This document shows positions 12,375-22,992 of a DNA stretch of 64,000 nt, piece by piece. The stretch lies in the NCBI GenBank assembly GCA_029959085.1, contig JARWIR010000003.1:33061505-33125504 (forward strand). Reading direction: 5' to 3'. Both the position numbers and the translations under genes were made by a program. Numbering within the stretch: position 1 is the first letter of the stretch; each line of letters begins with the position of its first letter. The notes beneath the pieces were generated by a model. It saw only the letters and a program-made list of their open reading frames with translations. It did not search any database and was not told the DNA's origin. This DNA comes from Nemophila menziesii (lineage: Eukaryota; Streptophyta; Magnoliopsida; Boraginales; Hydrophyllaceae).

Positions 12375-12764
12375 TTCCATACCTTTTACTTTAATATAAG
12401 CCTATTTTCGTATAAAAAATATTTATTTATGTTTGTTAAGAATATGTTAATTACGAATACAATTTTAATGAGTCTTTTCTAGGTAGTTGATATTTAATGA
12501 TAAACTCCATATTCATTGTAATATGATTACGGAAGGAATTGTATTACAGAGTTGATTACGACATACCAATCATAGTAATCAAGTTTAAATTAGTAATGTA
12601 ATGATCTCATTACATCATACCAGTCACACCATAAGAGTCAGACATCCTAAGATGGAAGTAATGAAATTTGTGTGAAAATTTACCTTTATAGTATAAGAGT
12701 AAAATAATGTTTGTTATGGATCTATATGAAATACCGATGAAACTTTAGCAAGAAAATACGATTA
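12375..12764. other. No gene or recognised repeat
   Basis: AT-rich sequence with several imperfect 'GATTAC' words (12520-12620) but no convincing inverted repeat or coding frame. Confidence 0.5.
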
Positions 12765-13205
12765 GTAGAAAGTAGGGGTGAGCACGGTACAGTTCAGCTC
12801 GATTTTTTGCCAAAACCGAAACCAAAACCGAACGGTTCGATTTTTAAGGGTGCTGTTACCAAAACAAACGGTTATTGTCGGTTCAGTTTCACCGGTTTTC
12901 AGTTCGGTTTAATTTTTGATTTTTATATGTGTTTTGTTCGGAAATTAGATAGCCCTCAAGTATCTACTTGAAACGTTTTATCTTCTAACAAATCAATATA
13001 TGAATCGTCTAATTTTCATGTCGTTGGCCAATGTACAAAAATTGCATTCTTAGAATTATAATATTATGCATAAAATTGTAAACAACTAATTATAAAAGAA
13101 TATATCTATAACTTAATGTGTATGTTTTAGTTTTAAAAAGATTCAATAAACGAAAGATCTCTTTAGATATATCGACTAGTGATTTTTACATATTTTGCAC
13201 ATTAT

Positions 13206-13210
13206 GGTAC
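13206..13210. repeat. Target duplication (left) GGTAC
   Basis: Identical to 14718-14722, directly flanking the solo LTR. Confidence 0.9.
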
Positions 13211-14717
13211 TGATGTCTCCCCATTTGTGATGATTTATTATTAGTTGGAGACATCATTTTAGTTGTATTTATCAGTGTATAGGTCGATTTTCGCATGATT
13301 TAGTACACTTTCTTATTTTGTGTCTTGAATTGATTATTTATTATTTTTAGAGCATATTGGGTTTAATTATTTATTTAGTGTGAAACTTTATGGTAATTAA
13401 TTAGAGTCCAAGTTGGTTCCAAGAGCTAAAGGAAAGAGATAAACATGGAATTTGAAGATAATGAAGTAAAAGCTAAAAATATGGAAAAAGAAAAGCTACC
13501 TTAAATATGAATACCAGCACCTACGATCACAAATCAGCTTATATCTCAAAATCGGTGAGGAATCTGGAGAAACAGTCAAGAGCAAAGTTAAAGATCATTC
13601 CGAGACGATGAATTTCGATTACTCATACGTGTCAAACGGATGAGTATTGAAACTGTTAGGACCAAAACAAAAACGGGGATGATTCCATGTTTTTGGGCTA
13701 CGAATTTGAGTTGGGCTAGGAATCCGATATTTGCCTTATCCTTCAAGAAAACGATTAGGTCTTCCTATGCACTATAAATACAACCTAGTATCATTAGAAA
13801 AATCATCCTTGACCAAACCTTAAGGTCAGGAAGAAGCTATACAACAAGAAGAGAAGTCCGGAAGGAGCTGTGCATCAATTATGTCTCCTTCATCCTTTAA
13901 TTCTGTAATTATTTTCTCTTCTTTTCTTAGTATGAATTAAATTCTATTTAGCTTGAGTTTTAGAATATATGTATGAACCCTAATTTTGGTTGACATCTAT
14001 CTAATTTGGGAATTCTATGTTTTAAATTGAATTATTGTTTTTATTCTCTGTTTATGTGTTTGGATTTATATTCGGTGTTCTTGTGGACTGCAGCCATATA
14101 GAATTACCATCATAGTAGTTAGGTCACCATTGACAACGGTGTTTAACTATAGTTTTAGCACATAACGTCTAGAATAAGGTTTAGATCTGACAAATCAACC
14201 TAACTAGATAATCACCATGGTTTAGTGTATTACTATTTTACCAATTGCAGGAACAGTTTGCTTAGGACTCCTTATTGACACAGGTAAACCCTATTTAAAA
14301 CTACCTAGAACAATTGGAACCGATTATTGAAATACTACATAATTCACCCTTACATGTTTAGAACGACAAAACTAGTGGGGATTACATGCTATTTACTCAA
14401 GCTAAACTTTCATACTATTTTCTTTTCTTTTATTTATTTTCTGTCTTTTAAGTTATTAGTTTAGTTTTCTCTTTATAAAAACCAAATAAATATCTATCTA
14501 TCTCTTCTTTCTACTTGCGTATTATCTGTTCTAACTCTCATATTTGCACTTGAATATTTGCATAAGTTCTTTTTAACCTTCGTAGTCCTTGAGGAACGAA
14601 TTCTACTTATTCATTAAAACTTGCATACGATCTGTATACTTGCAGAACCGTGCTCAGCTTAGGGTGTTTACTTGCACTTATTTTATACATCTTTTTATCA
14701 CACCTTAGGCGACACCA
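13211..14717 (+). mobile_element. Solo LTR, Athila-like, perfect 5-bp duplication
   Basis: This 1507-bp LTR runs from TGATGTCTCCCC to GGCGACACCA and is flanked on both sides by GGTAC. It has a TATA box at about 13773 (CTATAAATAC), an AG-rich leader and the usual 3' end with 'CTTGCAGAACCGTGCTCAGC'. It is a close relative of 8128-9637. With no internal region left, it records an insertion followed by LTR-LTR recombination inside an older hAT-like element. Confidence 0.9.
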
Positions 14718-14722
14718 GGTAC
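14718..14722. repeat. Target duplication (right) GGTAC
   Basis: Identical to 13206-13210. Confidence 0.9.
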
Positions 14723-15003
14723 ACATGTCATTTTTGAGGTTTTTTTTCGAAATTTACTCCATTTTCTATCACCTAATCATAATACTTTTTAGAAATATCA
14801 AAGAAAATACGGGATACCTACTCATAGTCTTAGATATATCGACTAATGATTTGTAATTTTTCTAGGTTCGGCTTTTCGGTTTGGTTTATCATAGAAAAAC
14901 CTAACTGATTCGGTTTTTTAAAAAGTTTATACTAAACCGAACGGTTTTTTTGGTTTTTGGATTTTTCGCTTTGGTTATTCAGTTTTGTTTTGCTCAGCCC
15001 TAA

Positions 15004-15017
15004 TAGAAAGATAAATT
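15004..15017. repeat. 14-bp LINE target duplication, copy at poly(A) side
   Basis: TAGAAAGATAAATT, identical to 19772-19785. Confidence 0.9.
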
Positions 15018-15487
15018 ATTTTTTTAATCAGCCAACAATTTTATTAATCATAACATTGTAATTACATTATAGAGCACTCAAATTAGAGCCTCATCATAGC
15101 TATATGTAAAGCATTACAATCAGATCCTAATAGCTAATACATTAGCAACTACTTCTATCATTTGAATACATACTTCATTCCCCACTCTTCTGCAACTTTC
15201 TCTCTTCCTTCTTTAATCTTGAATTTCTTCTTATCTTTACTCTTAACATAGAGATTGTACATAATATTGTGAATTAATTGATCTTCATTCTATATTTTTC
15301 CTCTATGTATATGATTATTTCTGTTATTCCAAACCAATTACACAAATGATGTGAACCAACTTGAATAAATAGACTCCAGGAATTTATTAGTTGCCTTTAT
15401 CAGTATGAAATCTACTAACTCATCCCAACTTCTTATAATTGGCATTTTTACCCCACACTTCAAGAAGCATTTCTGCAGAATCCTTTT

Positions 15488-18042
15488 TTAGCATGAACAA
15501 TTCACAAAAAGATGGTCCCTATCCTCAATACACATATGACAATAAACACATAATTCATCTACTTGCAAGCCCCATTCTATCATCCTAATTTTAGTAGGCA
15601 ATCTATCCAAGTTTGCAAGCCACGCACAGAAAGAAATATTAGGCAAATTCATGGAGTTCCATATGATGCGTGTCCGTTCAAGTATTTGACCATTATCAAC
15701 CAACTCATTCATGGTCTTCTTAAAAGAAAACTTCTCCTTTATACTCGCTTTCTATCTAATTTTATCAGCAGCTGCATTTAAAATTGGAACCACCTCAGCT
15801 ATACCACTGAGAGGAGGAGGAATGTGCCATCTACCATGTATATAACAGCTTTGAACTGTTTTATTTAACCATATGTTGCTATAATGAGTATATCTCTGCA
15901 GAACCTCATTTACATTCCTTCCTTTAACCCATTTGTCCCAAAAAATAAAAGTATTAGCTCCATTATTAACTTTATGAGTTATGAACTCATAAGCACTACT
16001 TCTCAACTTGAGTATTTTCTTCCAAGTCCACGCAAGATCCCGCCTTATCTTATAGTTCCAAACATATTCATTCTTGAACATATTCAGGTGAGCCCACAAG
16101 CTTAGCAGATTATTGCTTTTGTTGTACATTCTCCAAAACATACTTAATAAACATACCTTATTAAGGACTTCAATGTTAGGTAAACCAGTCCACCATATGC
16201 CTTACCTCTGCACATTATCAACCATGAGACTTTAGCCCCCTTTGCACCTTCAAGATTGCCTTTCCATAAGAAGCTCGAAAGCTTTTGATTAATCTTATAT
16301 ATGACATTCTTTGGAAGGAGAAAAACTCTGCACCAATATAGTATCTTACTTATTAAGACAAATTTTATTAATTCCAACCTTCCTGCATATGTAAGTAACT
16401 TATTACTCCACACTTCAATACTAGAACAAATACTCTCCACCAATTTATTCCCATCAGCTGCATTAATCTTCTTAGAGTTTAGGGGAACACCAAGGTATCT
16501 TACTGGCAGAAAACCCTCTTTAATCTGTAATATGTTCAAAATTTCCATTTTAACTTGAGCTTCAGTATTACCAAAATAAATCTCACTTTTTGCATTGTTC
16601 ATTATCAATCCAGATAATCTAGCAAATAGACTTAAGCCCTTCCTCACCAACTCAGCTGATTCATAGTTAGGCTTCAAAAAGATCAAGAGATCATCTGCAA
16701 AGACAACATGATTCAACTCCAAAGCTTCACACTTAGGATGGTAGCTAAACTTTCCATTTCTTCCAATTTTCTGAAACAATGCAGAGAATACCTGCATACA
16801 CATTACAAAGAGATAAGGGGACAGTGGGTCCCCTTGTCTCAAACCCTTCTTCCCATCAAAATAGCCCACCATCTCACCACAAATACATAGAGAATATGTT
16901 GGTGTTGATACACACATGATAATCCAATTAATCAGTTTACTAGGAAAATTAAATGCATATAACACCTTGAACAAGAAATCCCAATTTAAGCTATAATAAG
17001 CTTTTTGTAAATCCAAATTAATGGTGCACCTAGCTGATATACTATATTTATCATAACCATTCATTATGTCTTGAGCCACCATTATGTTATCTCCTATATT
17101 TCTGTCACAAACAAAGGCTGCCTGATTAAAAGAAATTAATGAGTTTAGTACCTTTTTAATTCTATTGGTTAAGATTCTAGATAGAGTTTTATAAGGGGTG
17201 TTCACACAAGAGATAGGCCTGAACTCCCTTACATTATTTGGCACTTGAACTTTAGGGATTAGAGCAATATTTGTGGCATTAGCCTCTTTTAACATCACAT
17301 TACTCTCCATAGTATCTTTTATTGCATTACAGAAGTCCTCACCTACTATACTCCATGCTTTTTTTTGTAGAAACAAGAGGTGAATCCATCAGGCCCGGGG
17401 CTTTTAGTCTCATCAATAGAAAATAAAGCTGTTTTGATTTCTTCAGTTGTAACTGGTATATTCAGCCACTCAATCTGTTCATCATCAAGAGACACATTAA
17501 TTAACTCTTTAAGTGTACATATAGAGCAGCTTTCCTGATCCTGATCCTCAGTTCCAATAAGTTTTTTATAAAATTGTAAAAATTCCTCCTTGATCTGAGC
17601 TGGAGTGTTGAGTACTTGTCCATTATCATCTATAAGTGTGCTTATCTTGCTTCTAGCTTGCTTACTCCATCTCACTAAGTCCCTCCACAAATTTAATCTC
17701 AATCTATCATCATTGTTTGCATAAACAACACATAGTATAACTTTCTTACCATTAGCTAATTCTTTCACCTCTACTAGTATAGCTTGAGAGGTACTTTCAA
17801 TCAACTTCACTTCTGTCTCAGCCCTCTTCCATAAAATCCATACCCTCCCTCTAGGATCATAGATATAATTAATTACATTGTAATTACTGAACTTATCCTT
17901 CATAATACTATCCATGTTATGCATTTATTTTTGTTTCTATTAAGCACATAATCTACACTCTCCTTTCAAACATGAACTTTGAGACATCAATTTGTCTCAG
18001 GGCCATGTTTAAGCCCCTAACATTCCATGATCCTAAGATCAT
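15488..18042 (-). pseudogene. LINE ORF2 pseudogene (EN-RT-zinc tail)
   Basis: ORF2 begins at ATG 18042-18040 with 'MILGSWNVRGLN', the usual endonuclease start. A stop and a frameshift follow before 17924. From 17924 the endonuclease resumes ('DPRGRVWILWKR', 'VVYANNDDRLRLNLWRDL') but jumps directly to 'LIDDNGQVLNTPAQIKEEF', so its catalytic second half is deleted. A frameshift in the A-run near 17360-17366 leads into reverse transcriptase (17376-16144) with motif A 'INLDLQKAYYSLNW', 'GLRQGDPLSPYLF' and the catalytic 'VVFADDLLIF'. After another frame change near 16144, a segment with 'WRMYNKSNNLLSLW' and the zinc-binding tail ('CAWLANLDRLPTKIRM', CVYCHMCIEDRDHLFVNC) ends at about 15488. Reverse transcriptase motifs look intact, but no full protein can be made. 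Confidence 0.9.
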
Positions 18043-19472
18043 GGATCAGGAGGCTTGAGCTTTTCCCCCATCTCTGCACTCTTGACTAATTCCATAACAT
18101 CCTTATCAAGTGCATACAATGGACTCTTTAATACATTGAAAGAATTCTCAGAAGCTATTGGTGAAACATAACTACACTCAGCATTCTCTTGGTTCCTAGT
18201 ACTCTTTGATACAGTGGTCCACCCCTCAGATCCACCTTCTTCCCGAGCTTTAACATTCTCCATTTCTATCCCTTTGCCTTTAAGTTGGTTCACCTCCTTA
18301 TCAATTACATTCTTATCCACTTTCTGAACCCAAACTTTCTCAACTCTACAAGCTCTGTGCTCAAAACTCTTACACGTCTCACACTGTATAGGCTTCCAGT
18401 CATAGTCCACCCCTACCTCATGTAGCTCTTTCTCTCCAATATCCACAAACACTTTATCCTCAAGCTTTTCCTTCAAATTTACCTCAATGCAAACCTTAGC
18501 ATATCCCAACCTAGATCTTGATTCTGTGATGGAATCCATCTGAATAGGCTTCCCTATTCCACTTGCTATGTAGCTCAAACCATTCCTAGTCCATAAATTC
18601 ATAGGTACAATCCTCAATTTAACCCACATTGGAACACTTTCATAGTCAACTTGACCAAACTTCATATCATGACACCATTTCCTCAAGAACAAAGGCTTTG
18701 CACCTACATGCCAAACCTGTTCTAAAGTTTCCTCACAGTACATTTCATTTTCAAACTCAAATACCAACATCTTCCCATTAGACTTAATTCTAACCTTCCC
18801 AAAATCCTTCCATTGATAGCGTACAAAATTTGTAATCATGTAAAAAGGAGGTGGCTCACCTATGAACTTCCCTATCAGACAATTTGCCCAAACTTCAGCA
18901 CCTTCATCAAACACCTCTTGGGGAGGCTTGATCACCACCACTCCTTCGGCCTTGTTCTGAACCTTATGAAAATCAAGCTTTAGATTAGCTTGAGCCTGAT
19001 TTTTCTCTTTAATAATCGCCGCCCAATTTCCTTTCTGAACACCTTCATCATTATTCACCATTTGCCGATTTGTTGATTTAGCAACTGGTGTAACCGAGAT
19101 TTTACTCATTTCTGTAACAACAACGCTAACCTTCTCAATCTGCAAATTGATGTCCATCTGTACATTATCATTTAAAGTTTCTTTACCCGTCACCACATCC
19201 TTACCCACAGTAATTGAACCCGTCTTCAAGTTATTTTCTGCACTGTTAAAGCCCGTCTTCATATTATTCATCATTACCTTTGTTCCTATCTTCATTACAC
19301 TCATCTTACCATTTGAACCCGTCTTCATATTTCCCATCTTTACATTAGAACCCGTCTTCATATTACCCGTCTCCATTACTGAACCCATCTTCGTATTTTC
19401 CATCTCCAGTTGCTTATCTTCGAAGATTTCTTTCGTTATATTTCTACGAGTAGCACGCTTTGTTGGTGGCAT
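18039..19472 (-). CDS. LINE ORF1 protein, DUF4283-type, intact 477 aa
   Basis: An uninterrupted frame from ATG at 19472 to TGA at 18039. The N terminus is basic, then residues about 25-75 consist of loose repeats built on 'NMKTGSN.KMG'. The central part (about 180-360) has features of the plant LINE ORF1 domain DUF4283: 'LIGKFIGEPPPFYMITNFVR', 'KWCHDMKFGQ', 'VPMWVKLRIVPMNLW' and 'IASGIGKPIQMD'. It is followed by a cysteine/histidine knuckle 'CETCKSFEHRAC' (CX2CX4HX2C). Such proteins bind element RNA and assist reverse transcription. The stop codon overlaps the ORF2 start (ATGA), so ORF2 may be translated by termination-reinitiation. Retained intact while ORF2 decayed. Confidence 0.9.
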   Translation of the reverse strand: MPPTKRATRRNITKEIFEDKQLEMENTKMGSVMETGNMKTGSNVKMGNMKTGSNGKMSVMKIGTKVMMNNMKTGFNSAENNLKTGSITVGKDVVTGKETLNDNVQMDINLQIEKVSVVVTEMSKISVTPVAKSTNRQMVNNDEGVQKGNWAAIIKEKNQAQANLKLDFHKVQNKAEGVVVIKPPQEVFDEGAEVWANCLIGKFIGEPPPFYMITNFVRYQWKDFGKVRIKSNGKMLVFEFENEMYCEETLEQVWHVGAKPLFLRKWCHDMKFGQVDYESVPMWVKLRIVPMNLWTRNGLSYIASGIGKPIQMDSITESRSRLGYAKVCIEVNLKEKLEDKVFVDIGEKELHEVGVDYDWKPIQCETCKSFEHRACRVEKVWVQKVDKNVIDKEVNQLKGKGIEMENVKAREEGGSEGWTTVSKSTRNQENAECSYVSPIASENSFNVLKSPLYALDKDVMELVKSAEMGEKLKPPDP

Positions 19473-19771
19473 TTTCGATTAGGTTGAAAAGAAGAAGCGA
19501 AAGTAAAAGTCTAAGGCTAGAAAAGAAAAAGAACTGAAAAATAAAAGGAAAAGTAGGCTGAAAAAAGTTTGAATGTCTGTGTTAGATCCCAGATCTTGGG
19601 GAAATAACACAGAATTCGGAAGAGAGAATCCCAAAAATAGTGAGATTTTTTGGTTTTTTGCTATTTTTCAGTTCAGAAATCTGTTTAGAGGAGAGAGAAA
19701 TTAAAAGATGCCAACAACTTTTTAAAAGACTACTCCCACGCGTGAGGCGCGTTCCATTCCTTCATTTTCCG

Positions 19772-19785
19772 TAGAAAGATAAATT
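19772..19785. repeat. 14-bp LINE target duplication, copy at 5' side
   Basis: TAGAAAGATAAATT, identical to 15004-15017. Confidence 0.9.
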
Positions 19786-20500
19786 TTTTTGTTGTAACGA
19801 TTATCATATTATAATAATAATCAAAATCTTGGAAACGTATAAAAGAAAAAAATAATGTGGCTGTGTTCGCTTAATTACACTTTTTGTTAAAAAAGGATGA
19901 TTTTTAATTCTACGCGGCGATATTTAAAATTCAAATATATATAAACAAAGACAGTATGATGGTACGATATAGCGGAAAATGTGATAAAATAATTTGAAGA
20001 TTGGGTATAAATTACAACCGCCAAAATATTGTCGGTACAACATTACTCAATATTGGTAGTATAACGGATATTTCAAGAATTCTATAATAATTGTCTTCTA
20101 GCTTGTTGGATTTACTTAAATATAAACACGTATATATAATGTTTGTAATGTTTTCACGGCACGCACGACCGTGTTCTTTTGAAAAGGCAGGATCCATCGT
20201 GTAGTTATAAACACCTTCCACAAAAGACCTATTTTAGCTCAAATTTGTCAACGCTTCATCTTCAAACTTAATATTTGGAAGACAAATTTTTGTTAGATGG
20301 CCTCGTTGCAATATATTTGGAGTTAGCAATTGATGACCAAAATCTAGAAATCTAAGTTCCCAAAAAATTGTAGAAACTATGTCTACTGCAGACTAAATAG
20401 TTTTACGCATATATAATTATTAATTTGTTAATTTATATATTACTAAGCAGGTTTTGAATTTTAATCCGCACTATATACATAATAGAGATAAATGTTGTGG
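19786..20500. other. No gene or recognised repeat
   Basis: AT-rich sequence with no credible coding frame. Confidence 0.5.
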
Positions 20501-20652
20501 ATATGCATCAGTAGTTGTGTTACTAACAAGGAGTAGCACCCTAAAGATAATAGTGACTCTAGTGTGATTAAAAGTAATCACCAGTTTTACAAAATAGAAA
20601 TGGATTCCGAGAAAAACAAAATAAGTAAAAACATTTTTAACGTAAACTAACT

Positions 20653-20765
20653 ATTACAAGGAAAAACTAAATTACGATTACAAGAAAAATTTCGAATAAC
20701 TATTACACGGAAAATAACAATTACACGAAAAAGTCAAACGAAAATATCACTTACACGGAGAAACA
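20653..20765. repeat. Degenerate short repeat TTACAMGGAAAAA
   Basis: Five imperfect units begin near 20655, 20679, 20703, 20721 and 20751 (TTACAAGGAAAA, TTACAAGAAAAA, TTACACGGAAAA, TTACACGAAAAA, TTACACGGAGAAA), spaced 18-30 bases. They lie in the transcribed part of the putative LTR. Confidence 0.6.
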
Positions 20766-20921
20766 AGACAACAGTCCTCTCGGTCGTTAAAAAGATATCT
20801 GGTGGAACCGGTATCTCTAACGGAAAAACTAACCACTAGTTTAGTATATAGAGAGTGAGAGAAGAGGCAGAGTTTTCTTTTTTTCCTTTGTATTTCGTAG
20901 CTGTAGAGAGTGGAATGAGAG

Positions 20922-20933
20922 CTCTATATATAG
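20922..20933 (-). promoter_or_regulatory. TATA box of putative LTR promoter
   Basis: CTATATATAGAG on the minus strand, followed downstream by a CT-rich leader. Confidence 0.45.
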
Positions 20934-21404
20934 GGGTGAGGAGAGGAATCTCCAAGCCTTCAGAAACATCTCCATTAAGTCCCAAGATTCTCTCCGGAAT
21001 TGACTTGATTGGGTTGACGTTTTTGATTGCCTTGTAACCCCCCACGTTTTAATATTTGTAACAGCTATGTTGACCTTTGATATTCCCATTCCCACGTGTT
21101 TGACTTATCCTTTCCCTAACGCGTGCTGGATGTCTCTACGTTTAAGTTGGGTAGTCAACCACCACTATAAGAGCTGACTCCCCAAACTCCTCAAACGACC
21201 CACGACGTCGCCGGTGCCAGGCCGGGCGGGCGGGTGGTGGTGCGTGCGTGTGGGCTAAATCATTGCCTTGCCATGTGCATGGGTATTGGATCTTTGGACT
21301 TAGTTGATATCACAAAGTATAAAAGTAGCTATAAATTCTTATAACCCACTGATGTGGGAAATGAATAAAAACCACTTTTGACTATCAAATGTTCCAACAG
21401 ATAT

Positions 21405-22359
21405 AGCAGATATCCAACATTTAGTTACTCTCCAATAATTAAGAGTTTTTGTAATTGAATTTTTACCCCGTTAAAATAACTTTGTAGGTAAGTAACTCTT
21501 ATATATATTAAAAGAATATAAAAAGTAGCACTGTACAATTACAAAACTTTTCAAGATGTAAAATGAATTTTTTTTAATTAAAAAGTATTATTATCATACG
21601 GATCAATTGCACCAACCGTTCTTCAATTTATTTTAAAAATAAATTTTAAAGTCTATAATAAAATTTGTAATAGTGTAATCGAAATCGATTAATTTAAAAA
21701 CTTGTGTAATACTTTTTCTGTTTTTTCTTCTTGAAAAGATAATTAGACAATTGATTATGTAACAAAACAAAAGCTATAAATTTCTTTTAATTTGTTTAAT
21801 CAGTGGATCTCTTACTCCATTCTAATCAGCTAAATTCTTACTTTTTGATATCAAGATACTAGATATCAGCTGAATTGTACGTTGTTTTTCATACCTTTAT
21901 GCCTTATCTATGCAATTTCTATTGAAAAAAAGAACTTTATAAATCGGTTAAAGGACTCATGCATAAAAAGTTGTAGAGATAAGAAAAAGTAATGCTTCTA
22001 TTTTGTCAAAAAGTCTCTATAGAGACTTTATTAATCAATAGGATAGAAAGTAATCAATTTATATATGCTTGAATGGTTTTGAAGCTTATGCCTCACGCTC
22101 TTAAGGCAAGCCCAGTGTGGGGTAGATTAGTGAGATTATTTAGATTTTATCTAGTCTTAAAAAACAATTCTAGTTTCAAAATTGTTTTTTAGTTAATTAT
22201 CATTAAAATCAACACAAAATCACTTATTTATCCATAAAGTAAAAGTATACTTAATAATTAACCAAAAAATGGATGAATAAACTATTCAAAATCATCAAAC
22301 CCACACAAACTAAATACACGAACACAAAAAATCCTCGTTTTCTCTATGTAAAGACACAC
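21405..22359. other. No gene or recognised repeat
   Basis: AT-rich sequence; I see no coding frame or boundary of a mobile element. Confidence 0.5.
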
Positions 22360-22367
22360 ACTACACA
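22360..22367. repeat. hAT target duplication (left) ACTACACA
   Basis: Identical to 22985-22992. Confidence 0.9.
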
Positions 22368-22984
22368 CAGGGGCGGATGTGGGGTGGGCTGTGGTGGGCT
22401 GCAGCCCACCCCAGCCTATCCAGCCCACTATAATTTTTTTTTTTAAATAGATAAAAATATAATTAAAAAGAATTAAAGTATAAAATTAACCTTTCCTAAT
22501 TTAAAGTTTAAAGATTAATTCTATTTAATAATAAACTTTTTTGACAAAATTGGAACGTAAATATCATTAAATATTCAATTTTTGGTTCTTTTTATTTTTT
22601 TCTATAGATTTTTTTTTTGTAATTAATTCTTAAATATTTTTAAAAATTTCATTTAGCCCCTAAATTTTAATATTTAATTTATTAGACTTAAATTATTTTA
22701 TTTATAGGATTTTTCTTTTTTACAACAAAATATATATTATTTTGTATACAAAAAAAGGAAATTTATCAGATAATTAGTTTAAAAAAATAATATCCGGACT
22801 TATATTACAATCTTTATACAATTTAGAGATTCATTGTGCATTTTAGCATTATATAAGGATCTATCTAGCATTTTTGCATAATATGTAGACTTATCGTGCA
22901 AATACGGCAAAATAATTTTTTTCGGGGGCGTTGCCCCCGAACCCCTTTAGCCCCCCCTAATAAAAAATCCTGGCTCCGCCCCTG
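22368..22984. mobile_element. hAT-type MITE
   Basis: The terminal inverted repeat CAGGGGCGGA / TCCGCCCCTG is flanked by a perfect 8-bp duplication (ACTACACA). It is 617 bp, AT-rich inside and has no coding frame, so it must depend on a transposase supplied elsewhere. GC-rich subterminal words ('GGGGCGTTGCCCCCG', near 22925) form a small hairpin near the right end. Confidence 0.9.
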
Positions 22985-22992
22985 ACTACACA
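22985..22992. repeat. hAT target duplication (right) ACTACACA
   Basis: Identical to 22360-22367. Confidence 0.9.

Larger units (their letters stand above)
12773..15002. mobile_element. hAT-like non-autonomous element with nested solo LTR
   Basis: The left end reads TAGGGGTGAGCA and the right end is its near-complement (TGCTCAGCCCTA), 11 of 12 bases inverted. Subterminal regions at both ends are full of CCGAAACC/GGTTCGG words. Flanks GTAGAAAG (12765-12772) and ATAGAAAG (15003-15010) match at 7 of 8 bases, the duplication size of hAT elements. It has no transposase frame. After removal of the solo LTR (13211-14717) about 0.7 kb remain. Confidence 0.65.
15018..19771 (-). mobile_element. Near full-length L1-type LINE
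   Basis: The element lies on the minus strand between two perfect 14-bp direct repeats. Its 3' end is a short A-run (T-run at 15019-15025 on the plus strand). Its 5' end lies about 300 bases upstream of an intact ORF1. Order on the minus strand: 5' untranslated region, ORF1 (DUF4283-type), overlapping ORF2 start, partial endonuclease, reverse transcriptase, zinc-binding tail. ORF2 lacks part of the endonuclease and carries frameshifts, so this copy cannot move on its own. The clean duplication and intact ORF1 suggest it is one of the younger insertions here. Confidence 0.9.
20505..21399 (-). mobile_element. Probable copia-type solo LTR
   Basis: Read on the minus strand it starts TGTTGGAACATTTG at 21399 and continues with 'CATTTCCCACATCAGTGGG', a wording I associate with plant copia LTRs. 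There is a G-box (CACGTG near 21093), a TATA box 'CTATATATAGAG' (20922-20933) and a pyrimidine-rich leader. The lower boundary is uncertain. GATAT occurs at both 20500-20504 and 21400-21404, which would fit a 5-bp duplication, but the inner end then lacks the canonical CA. No internal coding region adjoins it. Confidence 0.45.

Noticed and set aside
19147..19482. Plus-strand frame with hydrophobic repeats
   Set aside because: Antisense shadow of the repeated N terminus of LINE ORF1.
22921..22940. GC hairpin as a terminator
   Set aside because: It is the subterminal inverted repeat of a hAT MITE; a bacterial-type terminator makes no sense in this context.
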